Notes: generated from the letters alone by a model not told the origin. A stretch of DNA of 64,000 bases from Jannaschia pohangensis (GCF_900113875.1 NZ_FORA01000004.1:1-64000), one strand, 5' to 3'. Counted from the first letter of the stretch, positions 8,916-20,134 are shown. Numbers and translations: made by a program.

Positions 8916-9220
8916 TGGCCGCAAAACTCCGCAAGGGTGACAAGGTCGTCGTGCTTTCGGGCCGCGACAAGGGCAAGGAAGGCGAGATCGTCTCCGTTGA
9001 CCCCAAGGCCGGCAAGGCCGTGGTCGATGGCGTGAACATCGCGATCCGCCACACCCGTCAGAGCCAGGCAAGCCAGGGGGGACGTATCCCCAAGGCGCTG
9101 CCCATCGATCTGTCGAACCTCGCCGTCCTCGACGGCAACGGCAAGGCAACCCGCGTCGGCTTCCGCATGGATGGCGACAAGAAGGTTCGCTTCGCCAAGA
9201 CCACGGGAGACGTGATCTGA
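8915..9220 (+). CDS. rplX: 50S ribosomal protein L24
   Basis: This is a 101-aa protein from the ATG at 8915, whose A is the last base of the rplN stop (TGATGG). It carries a KOW motif ([20 protein letters not shown]) at the N-terminus. L24 is an assembly initiator of the 50S subunit. A GTG three bases earlier is possible but less likely. Confidence 0.97.
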   Translation: MAAKLRKGDKVVVLSGRDKGKEGEIVSVDPKAGKAVVDGVNIAIRHTRQSQASQGGRIPKALPIDLSNLAVLDGNGKATRVGFRMDGDKKVRFAKTTGDVI

Positions 9221-9783
9221 TGCTTGACCAAGCAAATTATACCCCCCGTCTCCGCAGCTTCTTCGAGCAGACCGTCAAGGCCGCGATGAAGGAAGAGTTC
9301 GGCTACAAGAACGACATGCAGATCCCGCGTCTGGAAAAGATCGTTCTGAACATCGGCTGCGGTGCCGAAGCCGTGCGTGACAGCAAGAAGGCCAAATCGG
9401 CGCAGGAAGACCTGTCGGCGATTGCGGGCCAGAAGGCCGTCGTGACGAACGCCAAGAAATCCATCGCCGGCTTCCGGGTCCGCGAAGGCATGCCCCTGGG
9501 CACCAAGGTGACGCTGCGCGGCGCCCGGATGTACGAATTCCTGGACCGTCTGATCACCGTCGCAATGCCCCGCATCCGTGACTTCCGCGGCGTGTCCGGC
9601 AAGAGCTTCGACGGCCGTGGCAACTATGCCATGGGCATGAAGGAGCATATCGTCTTCCCCGAGATCAACTTCGACAAGGTCGATGAGGTCTGGGGCATGG
9701 ACATCATCATCTGCACCACCGCCAAGACGGATGCAGAGGCGAAGTCGCTGCTCAAGCACTTCAACATGCCGTTCAACAGCTGA
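9220..9783 (+). CDS. rplE: 50S ribosomal protein L5
   Basis: This 187-aa full-length L5 contains the signature around [17 protein letters not shown] and the conserved [19 protein letters not shown]. It binds 5S rRNA and contacts P-site tRNA. The start overlaps the rplX stop by one base. Confidence 0.98.
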   Translation: MLDQANYTPRLRSFFEQTVKAAMKEEFGYKNDMQIPRLEKIVLNIGCGAEAVRDSKKAKSAQEDLSAIAGQKAVVTNAKKSIAGFRVREGMPLGTKVTLRGARMYEFLDRLITVAMPRIRDFRGVSGKSFDGRGNYAMGMKEHIVFPEINFDKVDEVWGMDIIICTTAKTDAEAKSLLKHFNMPFNS

Positions 9784-9793
9784 GGGATTAGAC

Positions 9794-10099
9794 ATGGCAA
9801 AAGTATCCATGATCGAACGCCAGAAAAAGCGCGAGCGGCTGGTGAAGCAATACGCCGGCAAGCGCGCCGCTCTGAAAGAGATCGTCCGCGACGAGTCGAA
9901 GCCGATGGAAGAGCGGTTCAAGGCCACTCTGAAACTGGCCGGGTTGCCCCGCAACTCCGCCGCCGTCCGTCTTAACAACCGCTGCCAGCTGACCGGTCGC
10001 CCTCGGGCATATTACCGCAAGCTGAAACTCAGCCGGATCATGCTGCGCGAGCTGGCCTCGCAGGGGAAGATCCCCGGCATGGTCAAGTCGAGCTGGTAA
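9794..10099 (+). CDS. rpsN: 30S ribosomal protein S14 (zinc-independent form)
   Basis: This is a 101-aa protein from the ATG at 9794 ([20 protein letters not shown]). It carries the S14 signature [14 protein letters not shown] but lacks the two CxxC pairs of the zinc-binding form, so it is the long C-minus type usual in alphaproteobacteria. Longer readings that begin inside rplE are not supported. Confidence 0.98.
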   Translation: MAKVSMIERQKKRERLVKQYAGKRAALKEIVRDESKPMEERFKATLKLAGLPRNSAAVRLNNRCQLTGRPRAYYRKLKLSRIMLRELASQGKIPGMVKSSW

Positions 10100-10112
10100 G
10101 GGAGCACATACG

Positions 10113-10505
10113 ATGAATGATCCCATCGGCGACATGCTGACCCGCATCCGCAATGCGCAGATGCGTGGCAAGTCCACCGTAATCACCCCGGCGTCCAAGC
10201 TGCGGGCCCGTGTCCTGGATGTGATGGCCGACGAAGGCTACATCCGCGGCTACGAGTCCAAGACCGACAGCGCCGGTCACCCCACGATCGAAATCTCGCT
10301 CAAGTACTACGAGGGCATCCCGGTCATCCGCGAACTCAAGCGGGTCTCCAAGCCGGGCCGTCGCGTGTACCTCGGTGTGAGCGACATCCCGACGGTCCGT
10401 CAGGGCCTTGGTGTCTCGATTGTCTCGACGTCCCAGGGCGTCATGTCCGATGCAGCAGCACGCAACGCCAATGTCGGCGGCGAAGTGCTCTGCACAATCT
10501 TCTGA
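10113..10505 (+). CDS. rpsH: 30S ribosomal protein S8
   Basis: This 130-aa protein starts [20 protein letters not shown] and ends with the S8 signature [31 protein letters not shown]-type block (10402-10502). In other bacteria S8 binds its own spc-operon mRNA and represses translation. I did not identify that site here. Confidence 0.98.
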   Translation: MNDPIGDMLTRIRNAQMRGKSTVITPASKLRARVLDVMADEGYIRGYESKTDSAGHPTIEISLKYYEGIPVIRELKRVSKPGRRVYLGVSDIPTVRQGLGVSIVSTSQGVMSDAAARNANVGGEVLCTIF

Positions 10506-10515
10506 GGAGGGTCTG

Positions 10516-11049
10516 ATGTCTCGTATCGGCAAAAAACCCGTCGACCTGCCGTCCGGCGTCGAAGTCTCGGTTTCGGGCCAGACGATCTCGATCAAGGGTC
10601 CCAAGGGCACCCGGCAGTTCACCGCAACGGACGACGTCGACCTGAAGGTCGCCGACGGTGCCGTCTCGGTCGAACCGCGCGGCAAGTCCAAGCGCGCCCG
10701 TCAGCAGTGGGGCATGTCCCGCACCATGGTTCAGAACCTGGTGACGGGCGTGACCGAAGGCTTCAAGAAAGAGCTCGAGATCACCGGCGTCGGCTACCGC
10801 GCCCAGATGCAGGGCAACACCCTGAAGCTGGCGCTCGGCTACAGCCATGACGTCAATTTTGAAGTGCCCGATGGTGTGACCGTCACTGCGCCCAAGCAGA
10901 CCGAGATCACCGTCGAAGGTATCGATCAACAACTCGTCGGCCAGGTCGCGGCCAACATCCGCGAATGGCGTTCGCCCGAGCCCTACAAGGGCAAGGGCAT
11001 CCGCTATAAGGGCGAGTATATCTTCCGCAAGGAAGGCAAGAAGAAGTAA
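10516..11049 (+). CDS. rplF: 50S ribosomal protein L6
   Basis: This is a 177-aa protein from the ATG at 10516, preceded by GAGGAGGG ([20 protein letters not shown]). The duplicated L6 fold ends in the signature [17 protein letters not shown]6 lies near the sarcin-ricin loop and the factor-binding site. The upstream extension inside rpsH is rejected. Confidence 0.98.
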   Translation: MSRIGKKPVDLPSGVEVSVSGQTISIKGPKGTRQFTATDDVDLKVADGAVSVEPRGKSKRARQQWGMSRTMVQNLVTGVTEGFKKELEITGVGYRAQMQGNTLKLALGYSHDVNFEVPDGVTVTAPKQTEITVEGIDQQLVGQVAANIREWRSPEPYKGKGIRYKGEYIFRKEGKKK

Positions 11050-11060
11050 GGACCAGTCAG

Positions 11061-11420
11061 ATGGCAAACAGCAAACGGGATCTGTTCCTCAAGCGCCGCC
11101 TGCGCGTCCGGAACAAGCTTCGCAAGATGAACGCCGGGCGCCTGCGCCTGTCGGTTCATCGGTCGAACAAGAACATCAGCGTGCAGCTGATCGACGATGT
11201 GGCGGGCAAGACGCTCGCCGCTGCCTCCACCCTCGAGAAAGCTCTGGGCGTGGTCGGCAAGAACAACATCGAAGCTGCAACCAAGGTCGGCACGGCGATC
11301 GCCGAGCGGGCCAAGAAGGCGGGCGTCGAGGAAGTGTACTTCGACCGCGGCGGCTTTCTCTTTCACGGGAAGGTCAAGGCCCTGGCCGACGCCGCCCGCG
11401 AGGGTGGTCTGAAGTTCTGA
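11061..11420 (+). CDS. rplR: 50S ribosomal protein L18
   Basis: This 119-aa protein starts [20 protein letters not shown] and has the typical [21 protein letters not shown]-terminus. It binds 5S rRNA with L5. A 167-bp spacer follows before rpsE. Confidence 0.98.
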   Translation: MANSKRDLFLKRRLRVRNKLRKMNAGRLRLSVHRSNKNISVQLIDDVAGKTLAAASTLEKALGVVGKNNIEAATKVGTAIAERAKKAGVEEVYFDRGGFLFHGKVKALADAAREGGLKF

Positions 11421-11587
11421 TCGTCGATGTCGGCGTTTCGGCGCCTGCGCGACACAGGTGAATTTAGGGTGGGCAGTGATTGCCCACCTTTCTTGCAGAC
11501 GGGAACCCCCGTCTCGATGATCCGGGAGCAGTGGCTCACCAAGGATCGCGCAAACGGCCCGAGGGCCCCGATAGATGGAGATGCCGC

Positions 11588-12178
11588 ATGGCAGAACGTG
11601 ACAACCAGCGTGGGGGCGGCCGTGGCCGTGGCCGCGACCGTGAAGAAGCAACCCCGGAGTTCGCCGACCGCCTTGTCGCGATTAACCGCGTCTCCAAGAC
11701 GGTCAAGGGCGGCAAGCGCTTCGGTTTCGCGGCGCTCGTCGTCGTCGGTGACCAGAAGGGCCGTGTCGGCTTCGGCAAGGGCAAGGCCAAGGAGGTCCCC
11801 GAGGCCATCCGCAAGGCCACCGAGCAGGCCAAGCGCCAGATGATCCGCGTCGCCCTGCGCGACGGTCGCACCCTGCATCACGACATGGAAGGTCGCCACG
11901 GCGCCGGTCGCGTCGTCATGCGCGCCGCTCCAGAAGGCACCGGGATCATCGCCGGTGGTCCGATGCGCGCGGTGTTCGAGATGCTGGGCGTCAATGACGT
12001 CGTGTCGAAGTCCATCGGGTCGCAGAACCCCTACAACATGATCCGCGCCACGCTCGACGGCCTGCGCAAGGAATCGAGCCCCCGTTCGGTCGCGCAGCGT
12101 CGCGGCAAGAAGGTCGCCGACATCCTGCGCAAGGGCAACGAAGCCCCCGCCGCGGCAACCGAGACCGAGGAGGCCTGA
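11588..12178 (+). CDS. rpsE: 30S ribosomal protein S5
   Basis: This is a 196-aa protein from the ATG at 11588, which is preceded by a GGAG motif. The N-terminus is a charged Gly/Arg tract ([15 protein letters not shown]), then the S5 double-stranded-RNA-binding domain with [20 protein letters not shown], and the C-terminal domain with the [18 protein letters not shown] block. S5 acts in translational fidelity. The C-terminus is a short Ala/Glu tail. The upstream in-frame extension (from 11480) has no homology. Confidence 0.98.
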   Translation: MAERDNQRGGGRGRGRDREEATPEFADRLVAINRVSKTVKGGKRFGFAALVVVGDQKGRVGFGKGKAKEVPEAIRKATEQAKRQMIRVALRDGRTLHHDMEGRHGAGRVVMRAAPEGTGIIAGGPMRAVFEMLGVNDVVSKSIGSQNPYNMIRATLDGLRKESSPRSVAQRRGKKVADILRKGNEAPAAATETEEA

Positions 12179-12181
12179 TCC

Positions 12182-12370
12182 ATGGCTAAAACGATTGTCG
12201 TCAAGCAGATCGGCTCTCCGATCCGCCGCCCCGCCGATCAGCGCGCGACGCTGGTGGGTCTGGGCCTGAACAAGATGCACAAGACCCGCGAGCTGGAAGA
12301 CACGCCCTCCGTCCGCGGCATGGTCAACAAAATCCCGCATCTGGTGGAAATCATCGAAGAGCGCGGCTGA
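12182..12370 (+). CDS. rpmD: 50S ribosomal protein L30
   Basis: This 62-aa protein starts [20 protein letters not shown] and carries the L30 signature [20 protein letters not shown]. It begins 3 bases after the rpsE stop. It is followed by two hairpins, and rplO, its usual partner, is displaced by two inserted genes. Confidence 0.97.
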   Translation: MAKTIVVKQIGSPIRRPADQRATLVGLGLNKMHKTRELEDTPSVRGMVNKIPHLVEIIEERG

Positions 12371-12378
12371 GCCCGTAG

Positions 12379-12399
12379 GGTGCGTGCTTGTCACGCACC
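12379..12399 (+). repeat. Perfect 8-bp inverted repeat after rpmD
   Basis: GGTGCGTG and CACGCACC flank a CTTGT loop. It has no T-tract of its own and lies just before the real terminator. It may stabilise the mRNA 3' end. Confidence 0.5.
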
Positions 12400-12416
12400 G
12401 CGCGTCAGACACATGC

Positions 12417-12447
12417 GCCCCGGTCAGAAATGGCCGGGGCGTTTTTG
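12417..12447 (+). terminator. Terminator after rpmD
   Basis: GCCCCGG pairs with CCGGGGC across a 10-base loop (12417-12440) and is followed by GTTTTTG. It also sits at the 3' end of the convergent VWA gene. Confidence 0.8.
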
Positions 12448-12462
12448 TTGGTGGTCACCCGG

Positions 12463-13149
12463 TCAAAGCCGCCCCACCAACGCACACCCCAAAGTCGCCC
12501 GCAAAGCCTCGACCAATTCGTCGACCGTGTCGGTTGCCACGAATTGCCCACCGGTCGTGTCCGACAGGCATTTGGCCACCGTATCGCCCCGCGCCACTTC
12601 GTCGGCTTCGGGGTTGTCCCAACTGAAGAAATCGCTCTCAGCCTTGTAGCCGATGACATGCACGGTCAGGTCCGCGCCGGTGGCTTCCAACGCGCGGCCC
12701 AAAGCGCAGGGGCGGCCGCCGCAGGTTTCGTTGCCGTCCGTGACCAGAACCACGATGGCGGGTTTCAGGCGGTAGTCCAGGACCTCAGCCGCCCGCTCCA
12801 CCGCATCGGTGAGCGGGGTCAGGCCAGTCGGTTCCAAGGCGTCGATTTCCGCGATCATCCGGGCGGCGGCGGACTCGATGGGCGGAAAGCGCAGGCGGAT
12901 CCCCTCGCAGGAGCCTTCGGGGCCGGGGCCATAGGTGACCAGTCCGATGCGGCGGAAATCCTCGACGTCGGGCATCACCCGGGCCATGGCCGCGCGGGCG
13001 TCGGTGATCCGGTTCGTCTCCCCGGTGTCGAAGCCGATTTCCGCCATGGAGGCCGAACCGTCGAAGACCACCATCGCATCGGTCGAACAGGGTGCCTGCG
13101 CCCAGGCGGGCAGGGCGAGCGAGCAGGTCAGGGCAAGGGCGATGCGCAT
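12463..13149 (-). CDS. Exported von Willebrand factor type A domain protein
   Basis: This is a 228-aa protein from the ATG at 13149 (MRIALALTCSLALPAWAQA), which gives a clean signal peptide; the longer frame to 13191 would place residues ahead of it. The VWA fold has all MIDAS elements: VVFDGSASM (DxSxS), GLTPLTDAVERAA (Thr), and VLVTDGNETCGG (Asp). Several Cys pairs suggest disulphides in the periplasm. Such proteins bind metal-dependent ligands; the partner here is unknown. The gene is convergent to rpmD and divergent from the isomerase-like gene. Confidence 0.88.
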   Translation of the reverse strand: MRIALALTCSLALPAWAQAPCSTDAMVVFDGSASMAEIGFDTGETNRITDARAAMARVMPDVEDFRRIGLVTYGPGPEGSCEGIRLRFPPIESAAARMIAEIDALEPTGLTPLTDAVERAAEVLDYRLKPAIVVLVTDGNETCGGRPCALGRALEATGADLTVHVIGYKAESDFFSWDNPEADEVARGDTVAKCLSDTTGGQFVATDTVDELVEALRATLGCALVGRL

Positions 13150-13208
13150 GGTCGATCCTTGCAGTCGCCGGGGGTTTGGGCAAGCTGCCACCCCAAGGGG
13201 GCCGTCAC

Positions 13209-13847
13209 ATGCACGTCATCGAATATTTCTACTCCGCCCATTCCGCCTTCGCCTACCTCGGCCACGCGCGCTTGTGCGACATCTGCCTGGCCGAGGGCGC
13301 GACATTGGTCCACCGCCCGATCCCGCTCTCGCCCGTGGTCGAGGCACAGGGCAGCCTGCCGTTTGCCGCAAGGACTCAGGCCCATGTGGACTATTTCTTC
13401 GGGCGGGAAATCGAACGATGGGCCGAAGAGCGGGATCGCCCGGTCGTGCCCTATCGCCCGACCCATCATGACGCCGACTATGCGCTGGCCTCCGGCCTCA
13501 TCATGGCGCTCGGGGATCGGGGGGACGCTGTGGATGCCATGGCCGACGCCGTTCTGACCGCGCACTGGCGGGACGATGCGGACCTGTCCGACCGGGTCAC
13601 ATTGGCGAAGATCGCGACGGCGCAGGGACAGGATGCAGAAGCCCTTCTTGCACTGGCCACCGGACCCGAAGTGGCGGAGCGCTATGCGGCGAATGCGGCG
13701 GAGGCCATCGCGCGCGGTGTGCTTGGCTCACCCACCTATTTCGTGAACGGCGACCCCTTTTACGGGCAGGACCGGCTCGCGATGGTGGCGCGCGCCTTGC
13801 GCCAGCCGTTCGCCCCGACCCGCTGGACAAATCCGTCCGTCGGATGA
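13209..13847 (+). CDS. 2-hydroxychromene-2-carboxylate isomerase / DsbA-like thioredoxin-fold protein
   Basis: This is a 212-aa protein from the ATG at 13209 (MHVIEYFYSAHSAFAYLGHA). The DsbA-fold pattern of the HCCA isomerase/NahD group is visible: the N-terminal YFYSxHSxFAYLG with Ser in place of the redox Cys, an all-helical insertion, and the cis-Pro motif GVLGSPTYFVNGDPFYGQDRL near the C-terminus. The family performs glutathione-dependent isomerisation. No aromatic-degradation genes are nearby, so the true substrate is open. Confidence 0.85.
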   Translation: MHVIEYFYSAHSAFAYLGHARLCDICLAEGATLVHRPIPLSPVVEAQGSLPFAARTQAHVDYFFGREIERWAEERDRPVVPYRPTHHDADYALASGLIMALGDRGDAVDAMADAVLTAHWRDDADLSDRVTLAKIATAQGQDAEALLALATGPEVAERYAANAAEAIARGVLGSPTYFVNGDPFYGQDRLAMVARALRQPFAPTRWTNPSVG

Positions 13848-13981
13848 CGTCCATTCCCCTTGCGCGGGGGTCACCCCCCATGTAGGACCGCGCGGTGCCC
13901 AAGGGCGCATTCAGAATCAAGAAACGCCGTGTTCGTCCCATCTCGCTTCCGGGGACGCTTCCGGCCAGTAGGAGAAGCGAA

Positions 13982-14449
13982 ATGAAACTCAACGAACTGC
14001 GCGACAATCCCGGCGCCTCCAAGAAGCCGAAGCGGGTCGGCCGCGGTGCCGGTTCTGGCATGGGCAAGACCGGTGGTCGCGGGATCAAGGGTCAGAAATC
14101 CCGCTCGGGCGTGGCCATCAATGGCTACGAGGGCGGCCAGATGCCGCTCTACCAGCGTCTGCCCAAGCGCGGCTTCACCAAGCCGAACCGCAAATCCTAT
14201 GCCGTCGTCAACCTGGGCAAGCTTCAGGAGTTCATCGACGCGGGCAAGCTCGACGCCAAGTCGATCACCGAGGACAGTCTGGTCGAAAGCGGCCTGGTGC
14301 GTCGCAAGCTGGACGGCATCCGCCTTCTGGCCAAGGGCGATCTGACTGCGAAAGCCACGATTGCCGTCACCGGCGCCTCCAAGGGCGCGGTCGAGGCGGT
14401 CGAAAAGGCTGGCGGTTCGGTCACGGTCGCGGCAGTCGCGGCGGAATGA
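13982..14449 (+). CDS. rplO: 50S ribosomal protein L15
   Basis: This is a 155-aa protein from the ATG at 13982, preceded by AGGAGAAGCGA ([20 protein letters not shown]). It has the Gly-rich N-terminal extension [20 protein letters not shown] and the C-terminal L15 domain. A longer frame from 13895 lacks homology. It stands at the head of the second half of the spc operon. Confidence 0.98.
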   Translation: MKLNELRDNPGASKKPKRVGRGAGSGMGKTGGRGIKGQKSRSGVAINGYEGGQMPLYQRLPKRGFTKPNRKSYAVVNLGKLQEFIDAGKLDAKSITEDSLVESGLVRRKLDGIRLLAKGDLTAKATIAVTGASKGAVEAVEKAGGSVTVAAVAAE

Positions 14450-14501
14450 TCGGTTGAAGGCAGGGTCCGCCCTGCTTAGATGGGTCTAAGTTTTCCAAAC
14501 G

Positions 14502-14536
14502 CCGCCTGATCGGAAAACCGGTCAGGCGGTGTTTTA
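14502..14536 (+). terminator. Strong hairpin between rplO and secY
   Basis: A ~12-bp stem (CCGCCTGATCGG with CCGGTCAGGCGG, one G-U pair) has an AAAA loop and is followed by TGTTTTA. It could partly terminate transcription so that secY is made at a lower level than the ribosomal proteins. Confidence 0.75.
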
Positions 14537-14554
14537 CTTGAAAGAGGGGCTTTC

Positions 14555-15909
<1,355 letters not shown>

Positions 15910-15913
<4 letters not shown>

Positions 15914-16554
15914 ATATCATACTTCTGGGGCCGCCTGGCGCGGGAAAGGGAACCCAGGCGCGCAGGCTGACCGAGGATCGGGGGATGATCCAGCTCAGCA
16001 CCGGGGACATGCTGCGGGATGCACGGTCTTCGGGCACCGAAATGGGCAACAAGGTCGCCGCGATCATGGATGCCGGAGAGCTTGTGACCGATGACATCGT
16101 CATCGGCCTGATCGAGGAGAAGCTGGAGGGGGACCACGCAGGCGGTTTCATCTTCGACGGCTTTCCACGCACGCTGGCCCAGGCGGACGCCCTGGGCGCA
16201 CTGCTGGGCAAGCACGGCAGCAAGCTCGATGCGGTGGTCGAGATGCGCGTCGATGACGGCGCGCTCGTCAACCGGATCACCGCGCGGGCGACCTGCGCGT
16301 CCTGTGGCGAGGTCTACAACGACCTGACCAAGCCCATCCCGGCCGATGGGACCTGCACCAACTGCGGCGGGACCGAGTTCAAGCGCCGCGCCGACGACAA
16401 CCCCGAAAGCCTGCGCACGCGGCTGATGGAATACTACAAGAAGACCTCGCCGCTGATCGGTTACTACTATGCCAAGGGCGACCTAAAATCGGTCGACGGT
16501 CTGGGCGAGATCGAGGAAGTGGCCAAGGCCATTTCCAAGGTTCTGTCGGACTGA
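15910..16554 (+). CDS. adk: Adenylate kinase
   Basis: This 214-aa protein has the P-loop [11 protein letters not shown] at residues 7-17, the AMP-binding [14 protein letters not shown], and a LID with four Cys (CASC...CTNC), so this is a zinc-binding long-form enzyme. It catalyses ATP + AMP = 2 ADP. The ATGA overlap with secY indicates coupled translation. Confidence 0.98.
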
Positions 16555-16586
16555 CAGATTTCTCTTGACAGGTGCGCGTCCTGTGC

Positions 16587-16615
16587 TTGACGCGCCTGTC
16601 AAGACCCCCTAAGTC
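16587..16615 (+). promoter_or_regulatory. Probable promoter of the alpha operon (rpsM-rpsK-rpoA-rplQ)
   Basis: TTGACG is followed by a 17-base spacer and TAAGTC, about 120 bases before rpsM. The -35 is embedded in a long imperfect dyad (TTGACAGG...CCTGTCAA, 16565-16603). It is a good match to alphaproteobacterial sigma-70 promoters, apart from the middling -10. Confidence 0.45.
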
Positions 16616-16625
16616 GCAATCTCCG

Positions 16626-16659
16626 CCGGGAATCGACCGATTCCCGGTGGTCTGTTTTT
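16626..16659 (+). terminator. Hairpin in the rpsM leader / adk terminator
   Basis: CCGGGAAT pairs with ATTCCCGG around CGACCG (with two further C-G pairs possible) and is followed by TGGTCTGTTTTTG. It lies downstream of the probable promoter, so it may attenuate the alpha operon as well as end the adk transcript. Confidence 0.6.
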
Positions 16660-16736
16660 GCCTGGTCTGAATCGAACCGGGCGTTGTGAAAAAAGGTTCT
16701 GGTGCTACGGAACCGCAACGAAGAAGGAAGCTGCAT

Positions 16737-17105
16737 TTGGCTCGTATCTCTGGCGTCAACATTCCGACGGGAAAGCGCGTTCCGATCGCCCTGACCTACA
16801 TCACGGGAATCGGCTCATCCAAGGCGAAGGAAATCATCGACGCGGTCGGCATCGATGCCACCCGCCGGGTGAATGAACTCTCGGATGCCGAAGTCCTCGC
16901 GATCCGCGAATACATCGACGCAAACCTGATGGTCGAAGGCGATCTGCGCCGCGAGCGTCAGATGAACATCAAGCGCCTGATGGACCTGGGCTGCTACCGG
17001 GGCCTGCGCCATCGTCGCAACCTGCCCGTCCGCGGTCAGCGCACCCACACCAATGCACGCACGCGCAAGGGCCCCGCAAAGGCCATCGCCGGCAAGAAGA
17101 AGTAA
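16737..17105 (+). CDS. rpsM: 30S ribosomal protein S13 (TTG start)
   Basis: This is a 122-aa protein. Homology begins exactly at a TTG codon at 16737, read as Met (then [20 protein letters not shown]), and AAGGAAG sits 7 bases before it. An in-frame upstream ATG-like extension from 16686 would add 17 residues foreign to S13. The C-terminal signature is [21 protein letters not shown]13 contacts both S19 and tRNA in the 30S head. A TTG start on a ribosomal protein gene is uncommon and may limit its translation. Confidence 0.95.
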   Translation: MARISGVNIPTGKRVPIALTYITGIGSSKAKEIIDAVGIDATRRVNELSDAEVLAIREYIDANLMVEGDLRRERQMNIKRLMDLGCYRGLRHRRNLPVRGQRTHTNARTRKGPAKAIAGKKK

Positions 17106-17118
17106 GGGAGCGTAGACA

Positions 17119-17511
17119 ATGGCACGTGAAACCCGTCGCGCCCCCAAGCGCAAGGAACGCAAGAACATCGCCGCCGGTGTGGCGCATGTGAACTCGTCCT
17201 TCAACAACACCAAGATCCTGATCTCCGACGTTCAGGGCAACGCCATCAGCTGGTCCTCGGCCGGTACGATGGGCTTCAAGGGCTCGCGCAAGTCGACGCC
17301 CTATGCCGCCCAGATGGCCGCCGAAGATGCTGCCAAGAAGGCGCAGGAGCACGGCATGAAGACCCTCGAGGTCGAAGTGCAGGGCCCCGGTTCGGGTCGC
17401 GAAAGCGCCCTGCGTGCCCTGGCCGCCGTCGGTCTGCAGATCACCGCGATCCGCGACGTGACGCCGATTGCGCACAACGGCTGCCGCCCGCCGAAGCGCC
17501 GCCGGGTCTGA
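17119..17511 (+). CDS. rpsK: 30S ribosomal protein S11
   Basis: This 130-aa protein has the S11 signature [20 protein letters not shown] and the C-terminus [12 protein letters not shown]. It forms part of the 30S platform at the mRNA exit. It lies 13 bases after rpsM. Confidence 0.98.
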   Translation: MARETRRAPKRKERKNIAAGVAHVNSSFNNTKILISDVQGNAISWSSAGTMGFKGSRKSTPYAAQMAAEDAAKKAQEHGMKTLEVEVQGPGSGRESALRALAAVGLQITAIRDVTPIAHNGCRPPKRRRV

Positions 17512-17629
17512 TCCGCTTTCACACGACAGGGCAGGGGCCGCACCGCGTGGTCCCTGCCTCGCCGATTTCAACCTCGGGGGTCTCCGCCATCCGCCCCGGC
17601 GTGAGACAGGAATGGAGGGACAGGGCAAG

Positions 17630-18646
17630 ATGATCCACAAGAATTGGCAAGAGCTGATCAAGCCGTCGCAGCTTGAGGTGCGTCCGGGGAACAACCCCGC
17701 CCGTCAGGCAACCATGGTTGCCGAACCGCTCGAGCGCGGCTTCGGTCTGACGCTCGGCAATGCGCTGCGCCGTGTGCTGATGTCGTCGCTTCAGGGCGCC
17801 GCCATCACCAGCGTCCAGATCGACAACGTCCTGCACGAGTTCAGCAGCGTGTCCGGCGTCCGCGAGGACGTGACCGACATCATCCTGAACCTCAAGGGTG
17901 TCAGCCTGAAGATGGAAGTCGAGGGGCCCAAGCGCCTGTCGATTTCGGCCAAGGGTCCGATGGTCGTCACCGCCGGTGACATCAGCGAATCCAACGGCAT
18001 CGAGGTTCTGAACCGCGACCACGTGATCTGTCACCTGGACGACGGCGCCGACCTCTACATGGAGCTGATGGTCAACACCGGCAAAGGCTACGTCTCGGCT
18101 GACAAGAACAAGCCCGAGGATGCGCCCATCGGTCTGATCCCGATCGACGCGATCTATTCGCCGGTCAAGAAGGTGTCCTACGAAGTGCAGCCGACCCGCG
18201 AAGGTCAGGTGCTCGACTATGACAAGCTGACGCTGAAGCTGGAAACCGACGGGTCCATCGCGCCCGACGATGCCGTGGCCTATGCCGCCCGCATCCTTCA
18301 GGATCAGTTGCAGGTCTTCGTCAACTTCGACGAGCCCGAGGCCGCCCGCGGGTCCGAAACCGCCGACGATCTGGAGTTCAATCCGCTTCTGCTGAAGAAG
18401 GTCGACGAGCTGGAGCTTTCGGTTCGGTCCGCCAACTGCCTGAAGAACGACAACATCGTCTATATCGGGGATCTGATCCAGAAAACCGAAGCCGAGATGC
18501 TGCGCACGCCGAACTTCGGCCGCAAGTCCTTGAACGAGATCAAGGAAGTGCTGTCGGGCATGGGTCTGCACCTGGGCATGGATATCGTCGATTGGCCCCC
18601 CGAGAACATCGAGGATCTGGCCAAGAAGTTCGAAAACGAATTCTGA
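17630..18646 (+). CDS. rpoA: DNA-directed RNA polymerase subunit alpha
   Basis: This is a 338-aa protein from the ATG at 17630 ([20 protein letters not shown]), with GGAGGG about 10 bases upstream. An in-frame ATG 18 bases earlier is possible. The N-terminal dimerisation domain contains [20 protein letters not shown]. The C-terminal domain, which binds UP elements and activators, contains [20 protein letters not shown] and the helix [17 protein letters not shown]. Confidence 0.97.
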   Translation: MIHKNWQELIKPSQLEVRPGNNPARQATMVAEPLERGFGLTLGNALRRVLMSSLQGAAITSVQIDNVLHEFSSVSGVREDVTDIILNLKGVSLKMEVEGPKRLSISAKGPMVVTAGDISESNGIEVLNRDHVICHLDDGADLYMELMVNTGKGYVSADKNKPEDAPIGLIPIDAIYSPVKKVSYEVQPTREGQVLDYDKLTLKLETDGSIAPDDAVAYAARILQDQLQVFVNFDEPEAARGSETADDLEFNPLLLKKVDELELSVRSANCLKNDNIVYIGDLIQKTEAEMLRTPNFGRKSLNEIKEVLSGMGLHLGMDIVDWPPENIEDLAKKFENEF

Positions 18647-18784
18647 TCTACGGCACCCCGTCCCACGGGTCGGGGTGCTGAAAATGCCCGCATCTGGCGG
18701 GGAACATAAGGGCAAAAGCCCCAAGGTGAGGGTCCCGCCACGCATGGGACCCCGGACAAAGCAAAAGCATCAGGAGATAGACCC

Positions 18785-19204
18785 ATGCGTCACGCCCGCG
18801 GATACCGCCGCCTCAACCGGACCCATGAGCATCGCAAGGCGATGTTCGCGAACATGGCCGGCTCGCTCATTGAACACGAGCAGATCAAGACCACCCTGCC
18901 GAAGGCCAAGGAATTGCGCCCGATCATCGAAAAGATGGTAACGCTGGCCGGTCGTGGCGATCTGCACGCCCGTCGCCTGCTGCGCTCGCGCCTCAAGGAA
19001 GACCGTCACCTGGCCAAGCTGATGGACATCCTCGGGCCGCGTTACAAGGACCGCGCGGGCGGCTATGTGCGCATCATGCGCGCGGGCTTCCGCTATGGTG
19101 ACATGGCGCCCATGGCGATCATCGAATTTGTCGAGCGCGACGTCGATGCCAAGGGTGCCGCTGACCGCGCCCGCCTCGAGGCCGAGGACGCCGCCGAGGC
19201 CTGA
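18785..19204 (+). CDS. rplQ: 50S ribosomal protein L17
   Basis: This 139-aa protein starts [20 protein letters not shown] and has the conserved [15 protein letters not shown] region. A short acidic C-terminal tail (AEDAAEA) is usual for the group. It is the last gene of the alpha operon and is followed at once by a strong terminator. Confidence 0.98.
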   Translation: MRHARGYRRLNRTHEHRKAMFANMAGSLIEHEQIKTTLPKAKELRPIIEKMVTLAGRGDLHARRLLRSRLKEDRHLAKLMDILGPRYKDRAGGYVRIMRAGFRYGDMAPMAIIEFVERDVDAKGAADRARLEAEDAAEA

Positions 19205-19229
19205 GTTTCCCGGCACATCAGTTTTGCAG

Positions 19230-19256
19230 GCCCCGCTGGAAACAGCGGGGCTTTTT
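19230..19256 (+). terminator. Strong terminator of the ribosomal block
   Basis: The 9-bp stem GCCCCGCTG/CAGCGGGGC closes a GAAA tetraloop and is followed directly by TTTTT. Confidence 0.92.
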
Positions 19257-19445
19257 CGTTTCGAAGATCGAACGCCTGATATTTCAACGATAGATTTCTG
19301 CAAACGCAGATTCGGCGGTGCGGTCCGAGAATCCGTCTGGCAATCGATTGATCCAACGCCATTATTCATCATTCGTTAACTAATCCCGGTCCATTTCGAA
19401 AGGGAAGGTCGTTGACGATCGTGCCGACACCTTGTCCTATAAGCC

Positions 19446-20060
19446 ATGTCAGAGAGACGCCGCCTGATGTTCCGCTACCTGCAACGATTGGAAGAACTGG
19501 CCCCCATGGGATACCAGGCCGGAGTCCATATCCGCTTCGCGTCGCCGCTGTTCATGCGCAGCACCTATCCGCAGGAATGGCAGGAACTCTATTCTGCCCA
19601 GAACTATGCGCTGCGCGATCCACTGGTCTTCTGGGGCGTCAGCCGCAGTGGTGCCATCCGCTGGAGCGAGATCACCCTTCCCGATCCCTTCGGCGTGATG
19701 CAGAAGGCCGCCGATTTCGGTCTGACCTATGGTGTCGTCGTCTCATGCGGCAAGATCACCTCTCGCACCATTGTCGGTGTCGCAAGGGCGGACCGGGAAT
19801 TCACCGATGGCGAAATCGCGGAGGTGTCGGCGATCGCCGACGCCCTGCACGAAGTTGCCGAACCTCCCCAGGACATGACGCCCGAACTGCTGGAGGCGCT
19901 GCGCCTCGCTGGCTTGGGCGTCAACCAGGTGGCGGCGGCAGAGCAGGTTGGAATTTCGGAGGGCACGATGAAATCGCGTCTTTCGACTGCGCGCGTTCTT
20001 TTGGGCGCAACCACCACGGCCGAGGCGATAAAAATGGCGAAAGAATATCGGCTGATCTAG
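19446..20060 (+). CDS. LuxR-family quorum-sensing transcriptional regulator
   Basis: This is a 204-aa protein. The autoinducer-binding domain shows W45, Y49, D58, P59 and W73, spaced exactly like TraR W57, Y61, D70, P71 and W85. A GerE-type helix-turn-helix follows (LAGLGVNQVAAAEQVGISEGTMKSRLS), with somewhat divergent flanking residues. It is about 30 residues shorter than TraR/LuxR. It lies 74 bp before a luxI gene in the same direction, so it is the likely receptor for that signal. No clear lux box was found in the short spacer. Confidence 0.93.
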   Translation: MSERRRLMFRYLQRLEELAPMGYQAGVHIRFASPLFMRSTYPQEWQELYSAQNYALRDPLVFWGVSRSGAIRWSEITLPDPFGVMQKAADFGLTYGVVVSCGKITSRTIVGVARADREFTDGEIAEVSAIADALHEVAEPPQDMTPELLEALRLAGLGVNQVAAAEQVGISEGTMKSRLSTARVLLGATTTAEAIKMAKEYRLI

Positions 20061-20134
20061 CCACGCAGTCCCACATCGCGAGTACCCAAGGCCCCTGGTG
20101 TCAATGACAACCCGGCAGAGGAAGAATTCCCAAA

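Noticed and set aside
11427-11843. 138-aa frame between rplR and rpsE
   Set aside because: It overlaps rpsE in another frame and has no ribosomal or other signature.
20061-20134. lux box before luxI
   Set aside because: No inverted repeat of about 20 bp could be recognised; GTGTCAATGACA-like pieces are too short.
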